Origin: Caballeronia glathei
GTDB taxonomy: Bacteria > Pseudomonadota > Gammaproteobacteria > Burkholderiales > Burkholderiaceae
NCBI RefSeq assembly: GCF_000698595.1
Contig: NZ_JFHC01000003.1
Coordinates: forward strand, 1 to 64,000
Length of the DNA: 64,000 nucleotides
Direction of reading: 5' to 3'
Position numbers and translations under genes: made by a program. Under the pieces are notes generated by a model. The model did no database searches, was not told where the DNA came from, and saw only the letters and a list, made by a program, of their open reading frames with translations. Positions 1 through 8,458 of the stretch are shown piece after piece. Within the stretch, counting starts at the first letter, position 1. Each line of letters starts with the position of its first letter.

Positions 1-1
1 T

Positions 2-406
2 CCCGCCGTGCTCGCCGAGCGCATGGAGATGCCGGAAGAGAAGATCCGCGGCATTCTGAAAATCGCGAAACAACCGGTGTCGCTCGAGACGCCGGTGGGC
101 GAGGACGCCGATGCCACGCTCGGCGACATGATCGAAGACCCGACGGCCGCGTCGCCGGCGGACGCTGCGGTTCATGCCAACATGCGCGCCGCGATCGACG
201 ATGCGCTCGACGCGCTCTCGCCCCGCGAGGCGAAGGTGCTGCGCATGCGTTTCGGTATCGACACCGCGTCGGACTACACGCTCGAAGAACTGGGCAAGCA
301 GTTCGACGTGACTCGTGAACGCATTCGCCAGATCGAAAGCAAGGCAATGCGAAAACTGATGCATCCGAGCCGCGCCGACAAACTCAGGCCGTTCCTCGAT
401 CGTTGA
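2..406 (+). CDS. RpoD-like sigma-70 factor, C-terminal fragment
   Basis: The reading frame is open from the window edge, so only the last ~134 residues are seen. It covers the end of region 3 and region 4. Region 4.2 shows the classic helix-turn-helix ending RERIRQIESKAMRKL that reads the -35 element, and the chain ends in HPSRADKLRPFLDR. The family is certain. The tail (TLEELGKQFD, SKAMRKLMHPSR) differs slightly from what I remember of the housekeeping RpoD of this group, so it may be one of the RpoD paralogues that Burkholderia carries; this is a recollection, not a search. Transcription probably ends at the hairpin just after the stop. Confidence 0.9.
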   Translation, partial: PAVLAERMEMPEEKIRGILKIAKQPVSLETPVGEDADATLGDMIEDPTAASPADAAVHANMRAAIDDALDALSPREAKVLRMRFGIDTASDYTLEELGKQFDVTRERIRQIESKAMRKLMHPSRADKLRPFLDR

Positions 407-416
407 GCCGAAAAAA

Positions 417-444
417 CGCCGCGCCGTGATTCAACGGCGCGGCG
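417..444. terminator. Hairpin shared by convergent genes
   Basis: A perfect 11-bp inverted repeat (CGCCGCGCCGT / ACGGCGCGGCG) has a 6-nt loop GATTCA. A run of six A lies on its left and CTTTCG on its right, so the U-rich side is best for the leftward transcript (six U). The stop codon of the leftward gene (431-433) lies inside the loop. It probably ends transcription of the sigma factor gene and of the small leftward gene. Confidence 0.75.
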
Positions 445-775
445 CTTTCGACGTCGCGGAAGCCGTGCACGCCTCCAGTGCGCCGATTGCCTTTCGCGCG
501 AGGGTGACGGTTTCATCGCATGCGCGCGTGTTTCCGAATGCGGCGCATCCTCCGCCCGCATCCACTTTCGAAAGGGCTGTGCGAACCTTCTCCAATGCCG
601 ACTCCGGTGAGCCAGTGTCCGCGATCAGCGCCGATACGTTGAACACGCTGCCCGAGGCCGTCTCCACCCAGTTCGGACAAGCGGACTGCGCCTGCGTACT
701 CGCGGAAAGAAGAATCGCAATGAAGCCAGCCGCTCGCCAGAGACGGCCCGGCGATATGTCGAGGAACGATTTCAT
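431..775 (-). CDS. Small secreted protein, unknown function
   Basis: About 114 residues. The N-terminus (MKSFLDISPGRLWRAAGFIA...) is a signal peptide with a cleavage site likely after TQAQSA or nearby, and the mature part has three Cys (ACPNW, GGCAAF, RACDE) plus one near the end, so disulfides in the periplasm are possible. I chose the ATG at 775 because an AGGTG motif sits six bases upstream; a GTG nine bases earlier is the alternative. No family is recognised. The gene ends inside the loop of the shared terminator, convergent with the sigma factor gene. Confidence 0.6.
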   Translation of the reverse strand: MKSFLDISPGRLWRAAGFIAILLSASTQAQSACPNWVETASGSVFNVSALIADTGSPESALEKVRTALSKVDAGGGCAAFGNTRACDETVTLARKAIGALEACTASATSKAPRR

Positions 776-1049
776 CTGCGCCACCTACGGTAAGCGATCG
801 ACGCCGAGGCGAGTGTAGACATCGCGCTCGGCACCTTAGCGCGAACCTAGCATACGCTCGAACGCTGAATGTGGGCTAGCGCACATATCGGCTGCGATCA
901 GGCTTGCAACGAAGCACGTTTTACCGTTTTGTTGCGCACCTCACCTGTATCAACCGAAGCTCAAGCGGAGCAGTCAGGTGCCGATAAGAACCGGCCGCAG
1001 AAACCAGAAATATTTCAATTTCCTTTCCAGTATTCCAATCTGAAAGTCG

Positions 1050-1754
1050 TCAATTCCTGTTCGGGATATCGAGTCCCTTTACGACCGCGGGCCGCGCAAG
1101 GAACACGTCGAGCACGCGCGTGACATGCGGAAAGCGCTCGATCCCCACGAGTTCACGCGCTTCATAGAAGCCAATCAGATTGCGCACCCATGGAAAAACC
1201 GCCATGTCGGCGATTGTGTAGTCATCGCCCATGATCCAGTCGCGGCCAGCGAGACGCTGATCGAGCACACCAAGAAGTCGTTTCGACTCCCCGACATAGC
1301 GGTCGCGAGGGCGCTTGTCCTCGTAGTCCTTGCCGGCGAACTTGTGGAAGAAACCCACTTGGCCGAACATCGGGCCGACGCCGCCCATCTGGAACATCAG
1401 CCACTGAATCGTTTCGTAGCGGCGCGCGGAGTCGCGCGGCATGAACTGGCCCGTCTTGTCGGCGAGATACATCAGGATCGCACCCGATTCGAACAGGGCG
1501 AGCGGTTTGCCGTCCGGCCCGTGCGGATCGAGGATCGCCGGAATCTTGTTGTTGGGACTGAGGGACAGAAACTCCGGCGACATCTGGTCGTTCGCGTCGA
1601 ACCTCACGAGATGCGGTTCATACGGCAACCCGCTCTCCTCAAGCATGATGGAAACTTTCACGCCATTGGGCGTCGGCAGTGAATAGAGTTGCAGACGGTC
1701 GGGGTGCTGCGCGGGCCACTTCCTCGTAATGGGGAAGGCGGACAGATCGGTCAT
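1050..1754 (-). CDS. Glutathione S-transferase family, YfcG-like
   Basis: 234 residues. An N-terminal thioredoxin-fold domain (about 20-105) has the TPNGVK loop, SPNNKIPAI cis-proline segment and FESGAI glutathione-binding motif typical of the YfcG/YghU (Nu-class) group; the C-terminal helical domain has the DYTIADMAVFPWV motif. Known members are cytosolic disulfide reductases that act with glutathione rather than classical transferases. Length fits YfcG (about 215) with a short N-terminal extension. It stands alone, with an SMR gene upstream on the same strand about 150 bases away. A second, YghU-type member lies at 51812-52687. Confidence 0.88.
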   Translation of the reverse strand: MTDLSAFPITRKWPAQHPDRLQLYSLPTPNGVKVSIMLEESGLPYEPHLVRFDANDQMSPEFLSLSPNNKIPAILDPHGPDGKPLALFESGAILMYLADKTGQFMPRDSARRYETIQWLMFQMGGVGPMFGQVGFFHKFAGKDYEDKRPRDRYVGESKRLLGVLDQRLAGRDWIMGDDYTIADMAVFPWVRNLIGFYEARELVGIERFPHVTRVLDVFLARPAVVKGLDIPNRN

Positions 1755-1900
1755 GGTGGATACCTTCGTTGAATGTCTGCGTGTCGTGAATGCGGTGTGT
1801 CAGGCCGTAAATATAGTCATTACCGTCATTCCTGTCCCGACTGGCCCGAGGTCGGGCGTTCGCGCCTCGTTTCGCGACGGCGTCGACGCGCACGATGCAC

Positions 1901-2218
1901 TTACGCGTCGAGCAAGCGCAATCCCACCACGCCCGTCACGACGAGCCCGATGCATACGAGCCGCAGGGGAGCCGTGCTCTCCCCGAACGCGAGAACACCG
2001 ACTACCGCCACGCCGATCGCGCCGATTCCGGTCCACACCGCGTACGCCGTTCCCGCGGGCAGCGACTTGAGTGCGTGTGTGAGCAGGAAGATGCTTGCGA
2101 GCGCCAGCACGATGCCGATCATGCTCGGAACGGGTCGAGACCAGCCGTCTGCGTAACGCAATGCCACCGCCATTCCGATCTCGATCGCACCCGCGCCGAG
2201 CAACAGGATCCAGGCCAC
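1901..2218 (-). CDS. SMR-family exporter, SugE/Gdx type (guanidinium exporter)
   Basis: 105 residues and four predicted membrane helices, the usual size for small multidrug resistance proteins. The essential membrane Glu is E13 in helix 1, and the segment GTAYAVWTGIGA (about 56-67) is the mark of the SugE/Gdx branch, whose characterised members export guanidinium with proton antiport rather than bulky drugs. The start is GTG, with GGGGAG seven bases upstream. Only about 80 bases separate it from the rightward HxlR-type regulator, which is an obvious candidate to control it. No guanidine riboswitch is visible in that short gap. Confidence 0.85.
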   Translation of the reverse strand: MAWILLLGAGAIEIGMAVALRYADGWSRPVPSMIGIVLALASIFLLTHALKSLPAGTAYAVWTGIGAIGVAVVGVLAFGESTAPLRLVCIGLVVTGVVGLRLLDA

Positions 2219-2297
2219 GATTCGCTCCCCGGAGATTGAATGGACCCGAGTTTGACCCTACAGTTACCCGACGGCAAGTACGCACCCGGAGGTGCCT

Positions 2298-2678
2298 ATG
2301 GCTTCGATCAGGAAACCCGGTCGCGCATCCGGCAACGTGTTCAGTGCGACGTGTCCCTCACGAACCGCACTGGAACTGGTATCGAGCAAGTGGGCGCTGC
2401 TCATCGTGCCGATGCTGGTCGACGGGCCGGTACGCAACAATGACTTGCTGAGAAGGATTGAAGGCGTCTCGCAAAAGATGCTGACCCAGACACTCCGCGA
2501 ACTCGAGCGAAACGGACTGGTCGTGAGGACGGACCATCTCACGGTGCCGCCGCATGTCGAATATCATCTGAGTCCGCTCGGGCGATCGTTGAGCGAGGCG
2601 CTGATTGCGCTCGATCGCTGGGCGGAGCAGCATCACGATCACCTCCGCTACGCGCGCGAAAAGTTCGATCAGGGATAA
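2298..2678 (+). CDS. HxlR-family transcriptional regulator
   Basis: 126 residues, a single winged helix-turn-helix of the HxlR type: conserved Cys19 in TCPSRTALELVSSKW, then LLRRIEGVSQKMLTQTLRELERNGLVVR (recognition region) and the wing leading to PPHVEYHLSPLGRSL. Such proteins bind as dimers and often sense redox or reactive electrophiles through the conserved Cys. The ATG at 2298 is preferred because GGAGG lies five bases upstream; a GTG two codons earlier overlaps that site. It is divergent from the SugE-type exporter and probably controls it. Confidence 0.88.
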   Translation: MASIRKPGRASGNVFSATCPSRTALELVSSKWALLIVPMLVDGPVRNNDLLRRIEGVSQKMLTQTLRELERNGLVVRTDHLTVPPHVEYHLSPLGRSLSEALIALDRWAEQHHDHLRYAREKFDQG

Positions 2679-2795
2679 CGAAAGTTGCCAGAATCGTCGC
2701 TGGCCCGTGTTCGTTCCCCATTGCCGCCAGAAAACCTCGCGAGAACCCGACCCCATTAAGCGTGGGCTGGAACCTTGCTCGACACTGATATATTC

Positions 2796-2808
2796 ATCTA
2801 GACGTCTC
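2796..2808. promoter_or_regulatory. Candidate PhnF operator upstream of phnC
   Basis: The sequence ATCTAGACGTCTC contains the 8-mer TCTAGACG that also occurs in the phnF-phnG intergenic region (7860-7867), and overlaps the palindrome AGACGTCT. It lies about 85 bases before phnC. Shared sequence in front of both rightward phn transcription units suggests the site of the HutC-type regulator PhnF. This rests on two occurrences only. Confidence 0.35.
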
Positions 2809-2891
2809 GCCATCGTCACTGGCGCGTCATGTTGCATTTCTAGAATCTTCGGGACGTTTCATCGCATCTGCCATGCAATCTCGAGGAGCCT

Positions 2892-3794
2892 ATGGATGCA
2901 ATTCGCATTGAGCGTCTGTCGAAGACGTTCAGCAACGGCCGCAAGGCGCTCGATTCCATCGACCTGAAAGTGCCTCAAGGCGAGATGGTGGCGCTGATCG
3001 GGGCATCGGGTTCGGGCAAGTCCACGTTGCTGCGTCACATCGCGGGGTTTACCGCGTCGGATCCGGAGCCGTCGCATGTGACGCTGCTCGGCCGGCCGAT
3101 TCAGCAGAACGGCAAGGTCGTCCGTGAGGTGCGCCGGATCCGCCGCGACGTCGCGTTCGTTTTCCAGCAGTTCAATCTCGTCGGGCGCCTCAGTGTGCGC
3201 ACGAACGTGCTGATCGGCGCGCTTTCGCGCGTGCCGCTCTGGCGGCGCCTGTTCGGACGCTTTCCCCGCGAGGAGCAGGCGCTTGCGATGCAGTCGCTCG
3301 CGGCGATGGGTATCGGCGAGCACGTGAACGAACGCGCCAGCACGCTTTCCGGCGGTCAGCAGCAACGTGCGGCGCTCGCGCGCGCACTCGTGCAGCGCGC
3401 GCGCATCGTGCTTGCCGACGAACCGATCGCATCGCTCGATCCCGAGTCGTCGCGCCGCGTAATGGAACTGCTGCAGTCGCTGAACGAAGACCACGGCCTG
3501 ACCGTCGTAGTGTCCCTGCATCAGATCGACATCGCGATGAAATACTGTTCGCGCACGGTCGCATTGCGCGATGGGCGCGTCGTGTACGACGGTCCCTCCG
3601 CACATCTCACGCCCGCCGTGTTGCGCGATCTCTACGGCGCCGCCGCGAGCGAGCTGCTGGCGGACGCGGAAGCGACCGGGAGCGATGACGCGCCGGAAGG
3701 CACACTGCGTCCCGACAAGGTGCAACCACGCGCCAGCGAATCCTCGACACGCTCCGCCGCCTTCGCCTCGATAGCGCCGGCGGCCGGCTCCTGA
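2892..3794 (+). CDS. phnC: Phosphonate ABC transporter, ATP-binding protein
   Basis: 300 residues. ABC ATPase domain with Walker [10 protein letters not shown] (about 38-46), Q-loop VFQQFN, signature [15 protein letters not shown], Walker [14 protein letters not shown] and the switch His in SLHQ. Specificity is given by context: PhnD and PhnE follow and a full C-P lyase set is next door. About 35-40 residues at the C-terminus, rich in Ala/Ser/Pro, go beyond the usual ~260-residue PhnC. It powers uptake of phosphonates across the inner membrane. GAGGAG lies just before the ATG. Confidence 0.95.
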   Translation: MDAIRIERLSKTFSNGRKALDSIDLKVPQGEMVALIGASGSGKSTLLRHIAGFTASDPEPSHVTLLGRPIQQNGKVVREVRRIRRDVAFVFQQFNLVGRLSVRTNVLIGALSRVPLWRRLFGRFPREEQALAMQSLAAMGIGEHVNERASTLSGGQQQRAALARALVQRARIVLADEPIASLDPESSRRVMELLQSLNEDHGLTVVVSLHQIDIAMKYCSRTVALRDGRVVYDGPSAHLTPAVLRDLYGAAASELLADAEATGSDDAPEGTLRPDKVQPRASESSTRSAAFASIAPAAGS

Positions 3795-3853
3795 TCCTGA
3801 TGGCGCCGGAGCAGGAGCGCCGTCGTATCTTCACTTCAACACTGGACTTACCG

Positions 3854-4825
3854 ATGAAATCAGCCCGTTACCTTCTGGCCGGCGCGGCGCTTGCCGCGTG
3901 CTTCGTGACGCAGGCCGTGCGCGCCGAAACGCTCAACTTCGGCATCATCTCGACCGATTCGTCGTCGGCGCTCAAGGAGCGCTGGCAGCCGCTCATCGAC
4001 GATCTCAACAAGCAGACCGGCCTCGACGTGAAGACGTTCTTCGCCACCGACTACGCGGGCATCATCGAAGCGATGCGTTTCAACAAGGTGCAGTTCGCCT
4101 TCTATGGCAATGCTTCGGCAATCGAGGCAGTGGACCGGTCGAATGGCGAAGTGTTCGCCAAGATGAAGTACAAGAACGGGCAGGGCGGCTATTACTCGGT
4201 GCTGATCACGAACGTGAACAGCAAGTGGAAGAGCGTCGATCAGGTGCTGAAGAACAGCAGCGATGTCAATCTCGGCTTTGGAGATCCGAACTCCACTTCG
4301 GGTACGCTCGTGCCGTCGTATTACCTGTTCGCGAAGAACGGCGTGTCGACGAGGACCTCGTTCAAGAGCGTGCTGCCGTCGAGCCACGAAGCGAACCTGC
4401 TCGCCGTCATCAACAACCGGGTGGACGTCGCGACCAACAACACCGACATGCTCGATCACCTCAAGGCCGATCACGCCGACCGCTACGCACAGGTGCGCGT
4501 GCTGTGGACATCGCCGCTGATCCCTTCCGACCCGCTCGTCTGGCGCCGCGATCTGCCGCAGGCGACGAAGGACAAGCTGCGCAACTTCTTCGACCACTAC
4601 GGCGAGAAGGATCCTCACGAGCAAGCCGTGATGGCGGCGCTTGGAGGATACTCGGGCTTTGCGCAGTCGTCGGACGCGCAACTCGTGCCGATCCGTCAGA
4701 TGTCGCTGTTCCAGAAGAAGGAGCAGGTGCAGAACAACGCGCACATCTCGGACGCCGACAAGAAGGCGCAGCTCGCCGCGCTGGATCAGAAGCTCTCGGC
4801 GCTCGACAAGCTGGCGGCCAAGTAA
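3854..4825 (+). CDS. phnD: Phosphonate ABC transporter, periplasmic binding protein
   Basis: 323 residues starting at [10 protein letters not shown], with a clear signal peptide (hydrophobic stretch, cleavage after AVRA at about residue 23). The mature protein begins [13 protein letters not shown] and contains the family features [22 protein letters not shown] and [13 protein letters not shown]. It captures phosphonate or phosphate esters in the periplasm for PhnC/PhnE. An earlier in-frame ATG at 3800 would bury the signal peptide, so it was rejected. The stop overlaps the phnE start by one base. Confidence 0.95.
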   Translation: MKSARYLLAGAALAACFVTQAVRAETLNFGIISTDSSSALKERWQPLIDDLNKQTGLDVKTFFATDYAGIIEAMRFNKVQFAFYGNASAIEAVDRSNGEVFAKMKYKNGQGGYYSVLITNVNSKWKSVDQVLKNSSDVNLGFGDPNSTSGTLVPSYYLFAKNGVSTRTSFKSVLPSSHEANLLAVINNRVDVATNNTDMLDHLKADHADRYAQVRVLWTSPLIPSDPLVWRRDLPQATKDKLRNFFDHYGEKDPHEQAVMAALGGYSGFAQSSDAQLVPIRQMSLFQKKEQVQNNAHISDADKKAQLAALDQKLSALDKLAAK

Positions 4826-5655
4826 TGAGTCCGGTCAACGCATCGCCGGTCGACGGGGCGAGCGGCCGCGCCGCGAAGCACGTGTCCGTACCGGGCGACC
4901 CGAAGCGCAGCTGGGCGTCGACCTTCGGCTGGATCGCCGTGATCGCGGTGCTCGGACTCTCGTGGCAGAGTGCGGACATGAGGCCCCTCGACCTCATTCG
5001 CGATTCCGGCAACATGGCACAGTTCGGGCGCGACTTTTTCCCGCCGGACTTCACGGAGTGGCGCGCCTACGTGCACGAGATGATCGTCACGCTGGCCGTC
5101 GCGGTGTGGGGTACGGCGCTTGCGCTGGTGTGCGCGGTGCCGTGCGGGCTGCTGTCGGCGAGCAACATTGCGCCTCTTTGGGTCACGCAGCCGGTGCGCC
5201 GCGTGATGGATGCCTGCCGGGCGATCAACGAGATGGTGTTCGCGATGCTGTTCATCGTGGCCGTGGGGCTCGGTCCTTTCGCGGGCGTACTCGCGCTTTG
5301 GGTCCACACCACGGGCGTGCTCGCCAAGCTTTTCGCCGAAGCCGTGGAAGCGATCGACGCGAGGCCGGCTGAAGGCGTACGGGCCACCGGCGCAAGCACC
5401 ATCGACGAAATCGTCTACGGCGTGTTGCCGCAGGTCATGCCGCTGTGGATCTCGTTCGCGCTGTATCGCTTCGAGTCGAACGTGCGCTCCGCGATGGTCG
5501 TCGGCATGGTGGGGGCGGGCGGGATCGGCGTCGTGATCTACGAGGCAATCCGCTCCTTCAACTATGCGCAGACCGCCGCGGTGATGCTGATGGTCATTGT
5601 GATCGTGACGCTGATCGACCTCGGTTCGGCATGGGTGCGCGAGCGCGTGATCTGA
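4825..5655 (+). CDS. phnE: Phosphonate ABC transporter, permease
   Basis: 276 residues with several membrane helices and the binding-protein-dependent permease EAA region ([20 protein letters not shown]) that contacts PhnC. The ATG overlaps the phnD stop (TAATG), so translation is coupled. Only one PhnE is present, the usual arrangement outside the E. coli-like split forms. The gene runs into the hairpin at 5672-5704, where it meets phnN coming the other way. Confidence 0.95.
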   Translation: MSPVNASPVDGASGRAAKHVSVPGDPKRSWASTFGWIAVIAVLGLSWQSADMRPLDLIRDSGNMAQFGRDFFPPDFTEWRAYVHEMIVTLAVAVWGTALALVCAVPCGLLSASNIAPLWVTQPVRRVMDACRAINEMVFAMLFIVAVGLGPFAGVLALWVHTTGVLAKLFAEAVEAIDARPAEGVRATGASTIDEIVYGVLPQVMPLWISFALYRFESNVRSAMVVGMVGAGGIGVVIYEAIRSFNYAQTAAVMLMVIVIVTLIDLGSAWVRERVI

Positions 5656-5671
5656 GAAGCCGTGATCCGGA

Positions 5672-5704
5672 ACACGCGGCCCGCGCGTTCAGCGGGCCGC
5701 GTGT
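5672..5704. terminator. Hairpin between convergent phnE and phnN
   Basis: A perfect 13-bp inverted repeat (ACACGCGGCCCGC / GCGGGCCGCGTGT) with a 7-nt loop. The stop codon of phnN (5689-5691) is in the loop. There is no U tract on either side, so it may act with Rho or as an mRNA 3' stabiliser rather than as a classical terminator. The layout is the same as at 417-444. Confidence 0.6.
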
Positions 5705-6246
5705 CCGATGGCCTCGAGCAATTGATGGCCCGCGTCGGCGAGCAGGCCCGAGTTGTCGATGGTGATGCACTGCGCCGCTGACGGCAACGCGAGTGCCGGA
5801 CGGCGCGCGAGCCGCGCTTCAATCTGCCTTGCGTCCTCGCGTCCGCGCCTCGCGAGCCTTGCCGCGAGCACTGCGGGACTGGCGTCGATATGGACGAAGC
5901 GCGCGTGCGGATAGCGCGCGTGAGCGGTGCCCGCATGCTGGCGCGAGCCGTTGACCACGACGGACATGCCCCGCGCGAGCCAGGTGTCGATCTCGACGCC
6001 GATGCCATAGCGCAACCCCAGGCTGTCCCAGTGCAGCGAAAACAGCCCGTTCGCAAGGCGCGTAGCGAATTCCTCGTTGCTCAGTGCGATGTGATTCTCG
6101 CCTTCGGAAACTGCCCGCGTGATGTATCGATGCGAAAACATCACGCTTGCGCCGATGCGTTCGCGCGCGAAGCCGAGCAGCGAGTCCTTGCCCGCGCCCG
6201 AGGGTCCCATCACGTAGATGAGCCGTGCGCTGTTTTCGGTGGTCAT
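5689..6246 (-). CDS. phnN: Ribose 1,5-bisphosphate phosphokinase
   Basis: 185 residues. P-loop kinase of the guanylate-kinase-like fold with Walker A GPSGAGKDS (14-22). PhnN makes phosphoribosyl diphosphate (PRPP) from ribose 1,5-bisphosphate, the last step of the C-P lyase route. The ATG was chosen because it overlaps the stop of the DUF1045 gene by four bases (ATGA); a much longer upstream reading frame is only a shadow. It is the third gene of the leftward phnF-DUF1045-phnN unit. Confidence 0.93.
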   Translation of the reverse strand: MTTENSARLIYVMGPSGAGKDSLLGFARERIGASVMFSHRYITRAVSEGENHIALSNEEFATRLANGLFSLHWDSLGLRYGIGVEIDTWLARGMSVVVNGSRQHAGTAHARYPHARFVHIDASPAVLAARLARRGREDARQIEARLARRPALALPSAAQCITIDNSGLLADAGHQLLEAIGHAAR

Positions 6247-6989
6247 GCGGGGTCCTGTGCCGTGTCGAATGGAAGGCGCTGCCAGAGCGCGAATGGCGCG
6301 CCGGGCTGCGGCTCGACGAAGAGCGACGCGCCGTGAAAGGGCAGGGGGCCGAGCGCTTCGATGCGCTCTGTCCAATGCGAGGCGATGGCCGTGCGGGCTG
6401 CGGCTTCGCCGAGCGAGTCCGACAGCGTCATGTGAAAGCGGAACTCGTCGAGCACGTAGGGATAGCCCCATTCGCGCAGCAGCCCGATCTGGCGCTCGCT
6501 CATGCCGGGCGCGATGCGGCTCTCGATCTGCTGCGGGGAAGGGCGCGCGCGCAGCGGCGCCATCGCGCGCAATGCGCTGGCGGCGATTTCGCGGACGATG
6601 TCGTCGTGGCCTGTATTCGCCGGACGCAGCGCAACGAAGCGCCCTATTTCCGCGACACCGACCGGCATGTCGAAACGCCCGAAGTGGCGAGCCCAGTCGC
6701 GTGCAGCCGACAGCACGTCGAGCGGCCTGACACCTTCCGCGCAATGAAACGGCGCGACGAGCGTGCCGTGCCATCCATAGCGGCGAGGCGCACGTGTCAG
6801 CGCCTCCACGTTCGAGCCGAGGGCCACGATGCGATCGGGCAGGGGCGTATCGATGGAATGCGCGCGCTCGGGGTCGCGGCCCAGCCACTCACAGCCGGCG
6901 TCCCACCATGCCGACGCGGCCGGCGGCGCATAGTAGAGCGCGATTCGCGCCTGCGGGGCGAAATCGGTGTGCTGCGCGTAGCCGGTCAT
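6243..6989 (-). CDS. DUF1045 phosphonate-operon protein, 2H phosphoesterase-like
   Basis: 248 residues, the family found in many phn operons and named only 'putative phosphonate metabolism protein'. Two HxT motifs are visible, H74-G-T76 in RYGWHGTLVAPF and H186-M-T188 in FRFHMTLSD, about 110 residues apart; this is the catalytic signature of 2H phosphoesterases, which open cyclic 2',3' or 1'',2'' phosphates. It overlaps phnF and phnN by four bases each, so all three are translated together. As the locus has phnN but no phnP, I infer that this protein may open the 5-phosphoribosyl 1,2-cyclic phosphate that PhnJ releases. Confidence 0.88.
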   Translation of the reverse strand: MTGYAQHTDFAPQARIALYYAPPAASAWWDAGCEWLGRDPERAHSIDTPLPDRIVALGSNVEALTRAPRRYGWHGTLVAPFHCAEGVRPLDVLSAARDWARHFGRFDMPVGVAEIGRFVALRPANTGHDDIVREIAASALRAMAPLRARPSPQQIESRIAPGMSERQIGLLREWGYPYVLDEFRFHMTLSDSLGEAAARTAIASHWTERIEALGPLPFHGASLFVEPQPGAPFALWQRLPFDTAQDPA

Positions 6990-7744
6990 GCGTCGTGCTC
7001 GACCATGAGTTGCACGCGGTCCGCGGCGAAGTGCGTGATGCCGTACTTGATCGGCACGCCGGCTTCGTCGACATCGACGTTTTCGACCCACAGCACCGGC
7101 TGCTGCCGGTTGATCTGCAGGCGGCGCGCGACGTCGGTGCTGGGAAGCACGCTGCCGATGCGGCTCCATTTGCGCGTGTAGTCCTCGACGCCGAATTGGG
7201 CCAGGGCGGCGGAGATGCCGCCTGAGGATTCGAGCACGGCGGGCAGGTCCGCGAAGCGCAGCGCGGGATACCAGTTGCGCGCATAGGTGAGGGGCACGCC
7301 GTCCGAATCATGGCGCGACTCGATCTGATAGACGAGCGTCCCCACGCGAATGCCGAGCGCCTTCGCGGCGACCGGATCGGCCTTCACCTTCTCGGCGGAA
7401 AGAATGGCCCCCGCCGTCGCATGGTTCTGGCGGCGCAGGTTCTCGGTAAAGCGCGTGCGGCGGCCGATCTGGTAATCGATCGCGCCCGGCTGCACGAACG
7501 TGCCGCGACCCTGCTCGACGCTGACGAGACCCGTCGCGGCGAGCCGCAGCATCGCGCGGCGAACCGTATGGCGATTCACATCGAAGCGCTTCGCAAGTTC
7601 TGCTTCGCTCGGCAGCCGCCCTTCGTCGCCGAAGCCGTGCGCCGCGATCTCCGCAGAGAGGATCTGCTCGATCTGCCGCCAGACGGCGACACCCGCGCCG
7701 CGCTCCACGGCGAGCCCCGGCGCCGCGTTTTCGTTCGATGTCAT
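6986..7744 (-). CDS. phnF: GntR/HutC-family regulator of phosphonate genes
   Basis: 252 residues. N-terminal winged helix (about 15-85) with AELAKRFDVNRHTVRRAMLRLAATGLVSVEQGRGTFV, then a UTRA ligand-binding domain. It heads the leftward unit phnF-DUF1045-phnN and is divergent from phnG, so it likely represses both units until a phosphonate or an intermediate is bound. An ATGA overlap links it to the DUF1045 gene. Confidence 0.92.
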   Translation of the reverse strand: MTSNENAAPGLAVERGAGVAVWRQIEQILSAEIAAHGFGDEGRLPSEAELAKRFDVNRHTVRRAMLRLAATGLVSVEQGRGTFVQPGAIDYQIGRRTRFTENLRRQNHATAGAILSAEKVKADPVAAKALGIRVGTLVYQIESRHDSDGVPLTYARNWYPALRFADLPAVLESSGGISAALAQFGVEDYTRKWSRIGSVLPSTDVARRLQINRQQPVLWVENVDVDEAGVPIKYGITHFAADRVQLMVEHDA

Positions 7745-7857
7745 GTCGCTGTCATTCCTGTCGGTTTCAATAGCGTTCTGGACATTATAGTGCGCCGCTC
7801 ATGATGGAAATATGAAAGCGGAGCATGATCGTAATCGTGATTATCCACATCTCGATA

Positions 7858-7886
7858 CGTCTAGACGACCAGATGTACCGACTGGT
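7858..7886. promoter_or_regulatory. Candidate PhnF operator upstream of phnG
   Basis: In the 222-base phnF-phnG intergenic region there is a perfect 10-bp palindrome CGTCTAGACG (7858-7867), directly followed by the inverted pair ACCAG (7868-7872) and CTGGT (7882-7886). The 8-mer TCTAGACG is shared with the site before phnC. Position and symmetry fit an operator for a dimeric GntR-type repressor. No clear Pho box was found here. Confidence 0.4.
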
Positions 7887-7966
7887 AGCATAGGTCGCCG
7901 GAAATCCGGTGTTGGACCTGCCGGCCGCGGCGCGGGCGCCGCGCCTTTTTACGACGAGGAAAGCGA

Positions 7967-8458
7967 ATGAATTCTTCTCCGCAGCCGCCAGTTCGGGCTG
8001 AGCGGATGGCTCGGCGAGAGTGGATGGCGGTGCTTGCGCGCACGCCGCGCGAGCACATCAGGGAAGCGCTCGACGCGGCGCTCGGTTCCGCGTCGCCGCC
8101 TGCATTCGACTGGCTGCGCGCTCCGGAAATCGGGCTCGCGATGGTGCGAGGGCGCATCGGCGGCACGGGCGATCCCTTCAATGCCGGCGAAGTCACCGTA
8201 ACGCGCGCGACGCTCAGGCTGCGCATGCCGGACGGCAGCGCGCCGGTGGGAGTCGCCGTGCACATGGGCCGCGACAAGGAGCGCGCGAAGCTCGCCGCGC
8301 TCATCGACGCGATGCTGCACGTGCCGGCGCTCGAAGCGCCGCTGCACGAACGCCTGCTTCGGCCGCTCGCCGCGCGCATCGCCGAGCGCCGCGCGCACAG
8401 ACAGGCGCAGGCGGCCCGTACGAAGGTCGAATTCTTCACGATGGTGCGAGGGGACTGA
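7967..8458 (+). CDS. phnG: C-P lyase core complex subunit PhnG
   Basis: 163 residues, first gene of the rightward phnGHIJKLM operon. PhnG is part of the PhnGHIJ core complex that, with PhnI, attaches phosphonate to ribose C1 and then cleaves the C-P bond. The segment RMARREWMAVLARTPREHIREAL and AGEVTVTRATLRL are typical. AGGAAAG lies six to seven bases before the ATG. The stop overlaps the phnH start (ATGA). Confidence 0.94.
   Translation: MNSSPQPPVRAERMARREWMAVLARTPREHIREALDAALGSASPPAFDWLRAPEIGLAMVRGRIGGTGDPFNAGEVTVTRATLRLRMPDGSAPVGVAVHMGRDKERAKLAALIDAMLHVPALEAPLHERLLRPLAARIAERRAHRQAQAARTKVEFFTMVRGD

Noticed and set aside
2219..2297. Guanidine riboswitch before the SugE-type gene
   Set aside because: The gap is about 80 bases and no ACGG/ACGA-loop hairpin pair or ykkC-like core is seen on the leftward strand.
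7745..7857. Pho box before phnG
   Set aside because: No pair of CTGTCA-like repeats with the right 11-base period was found.
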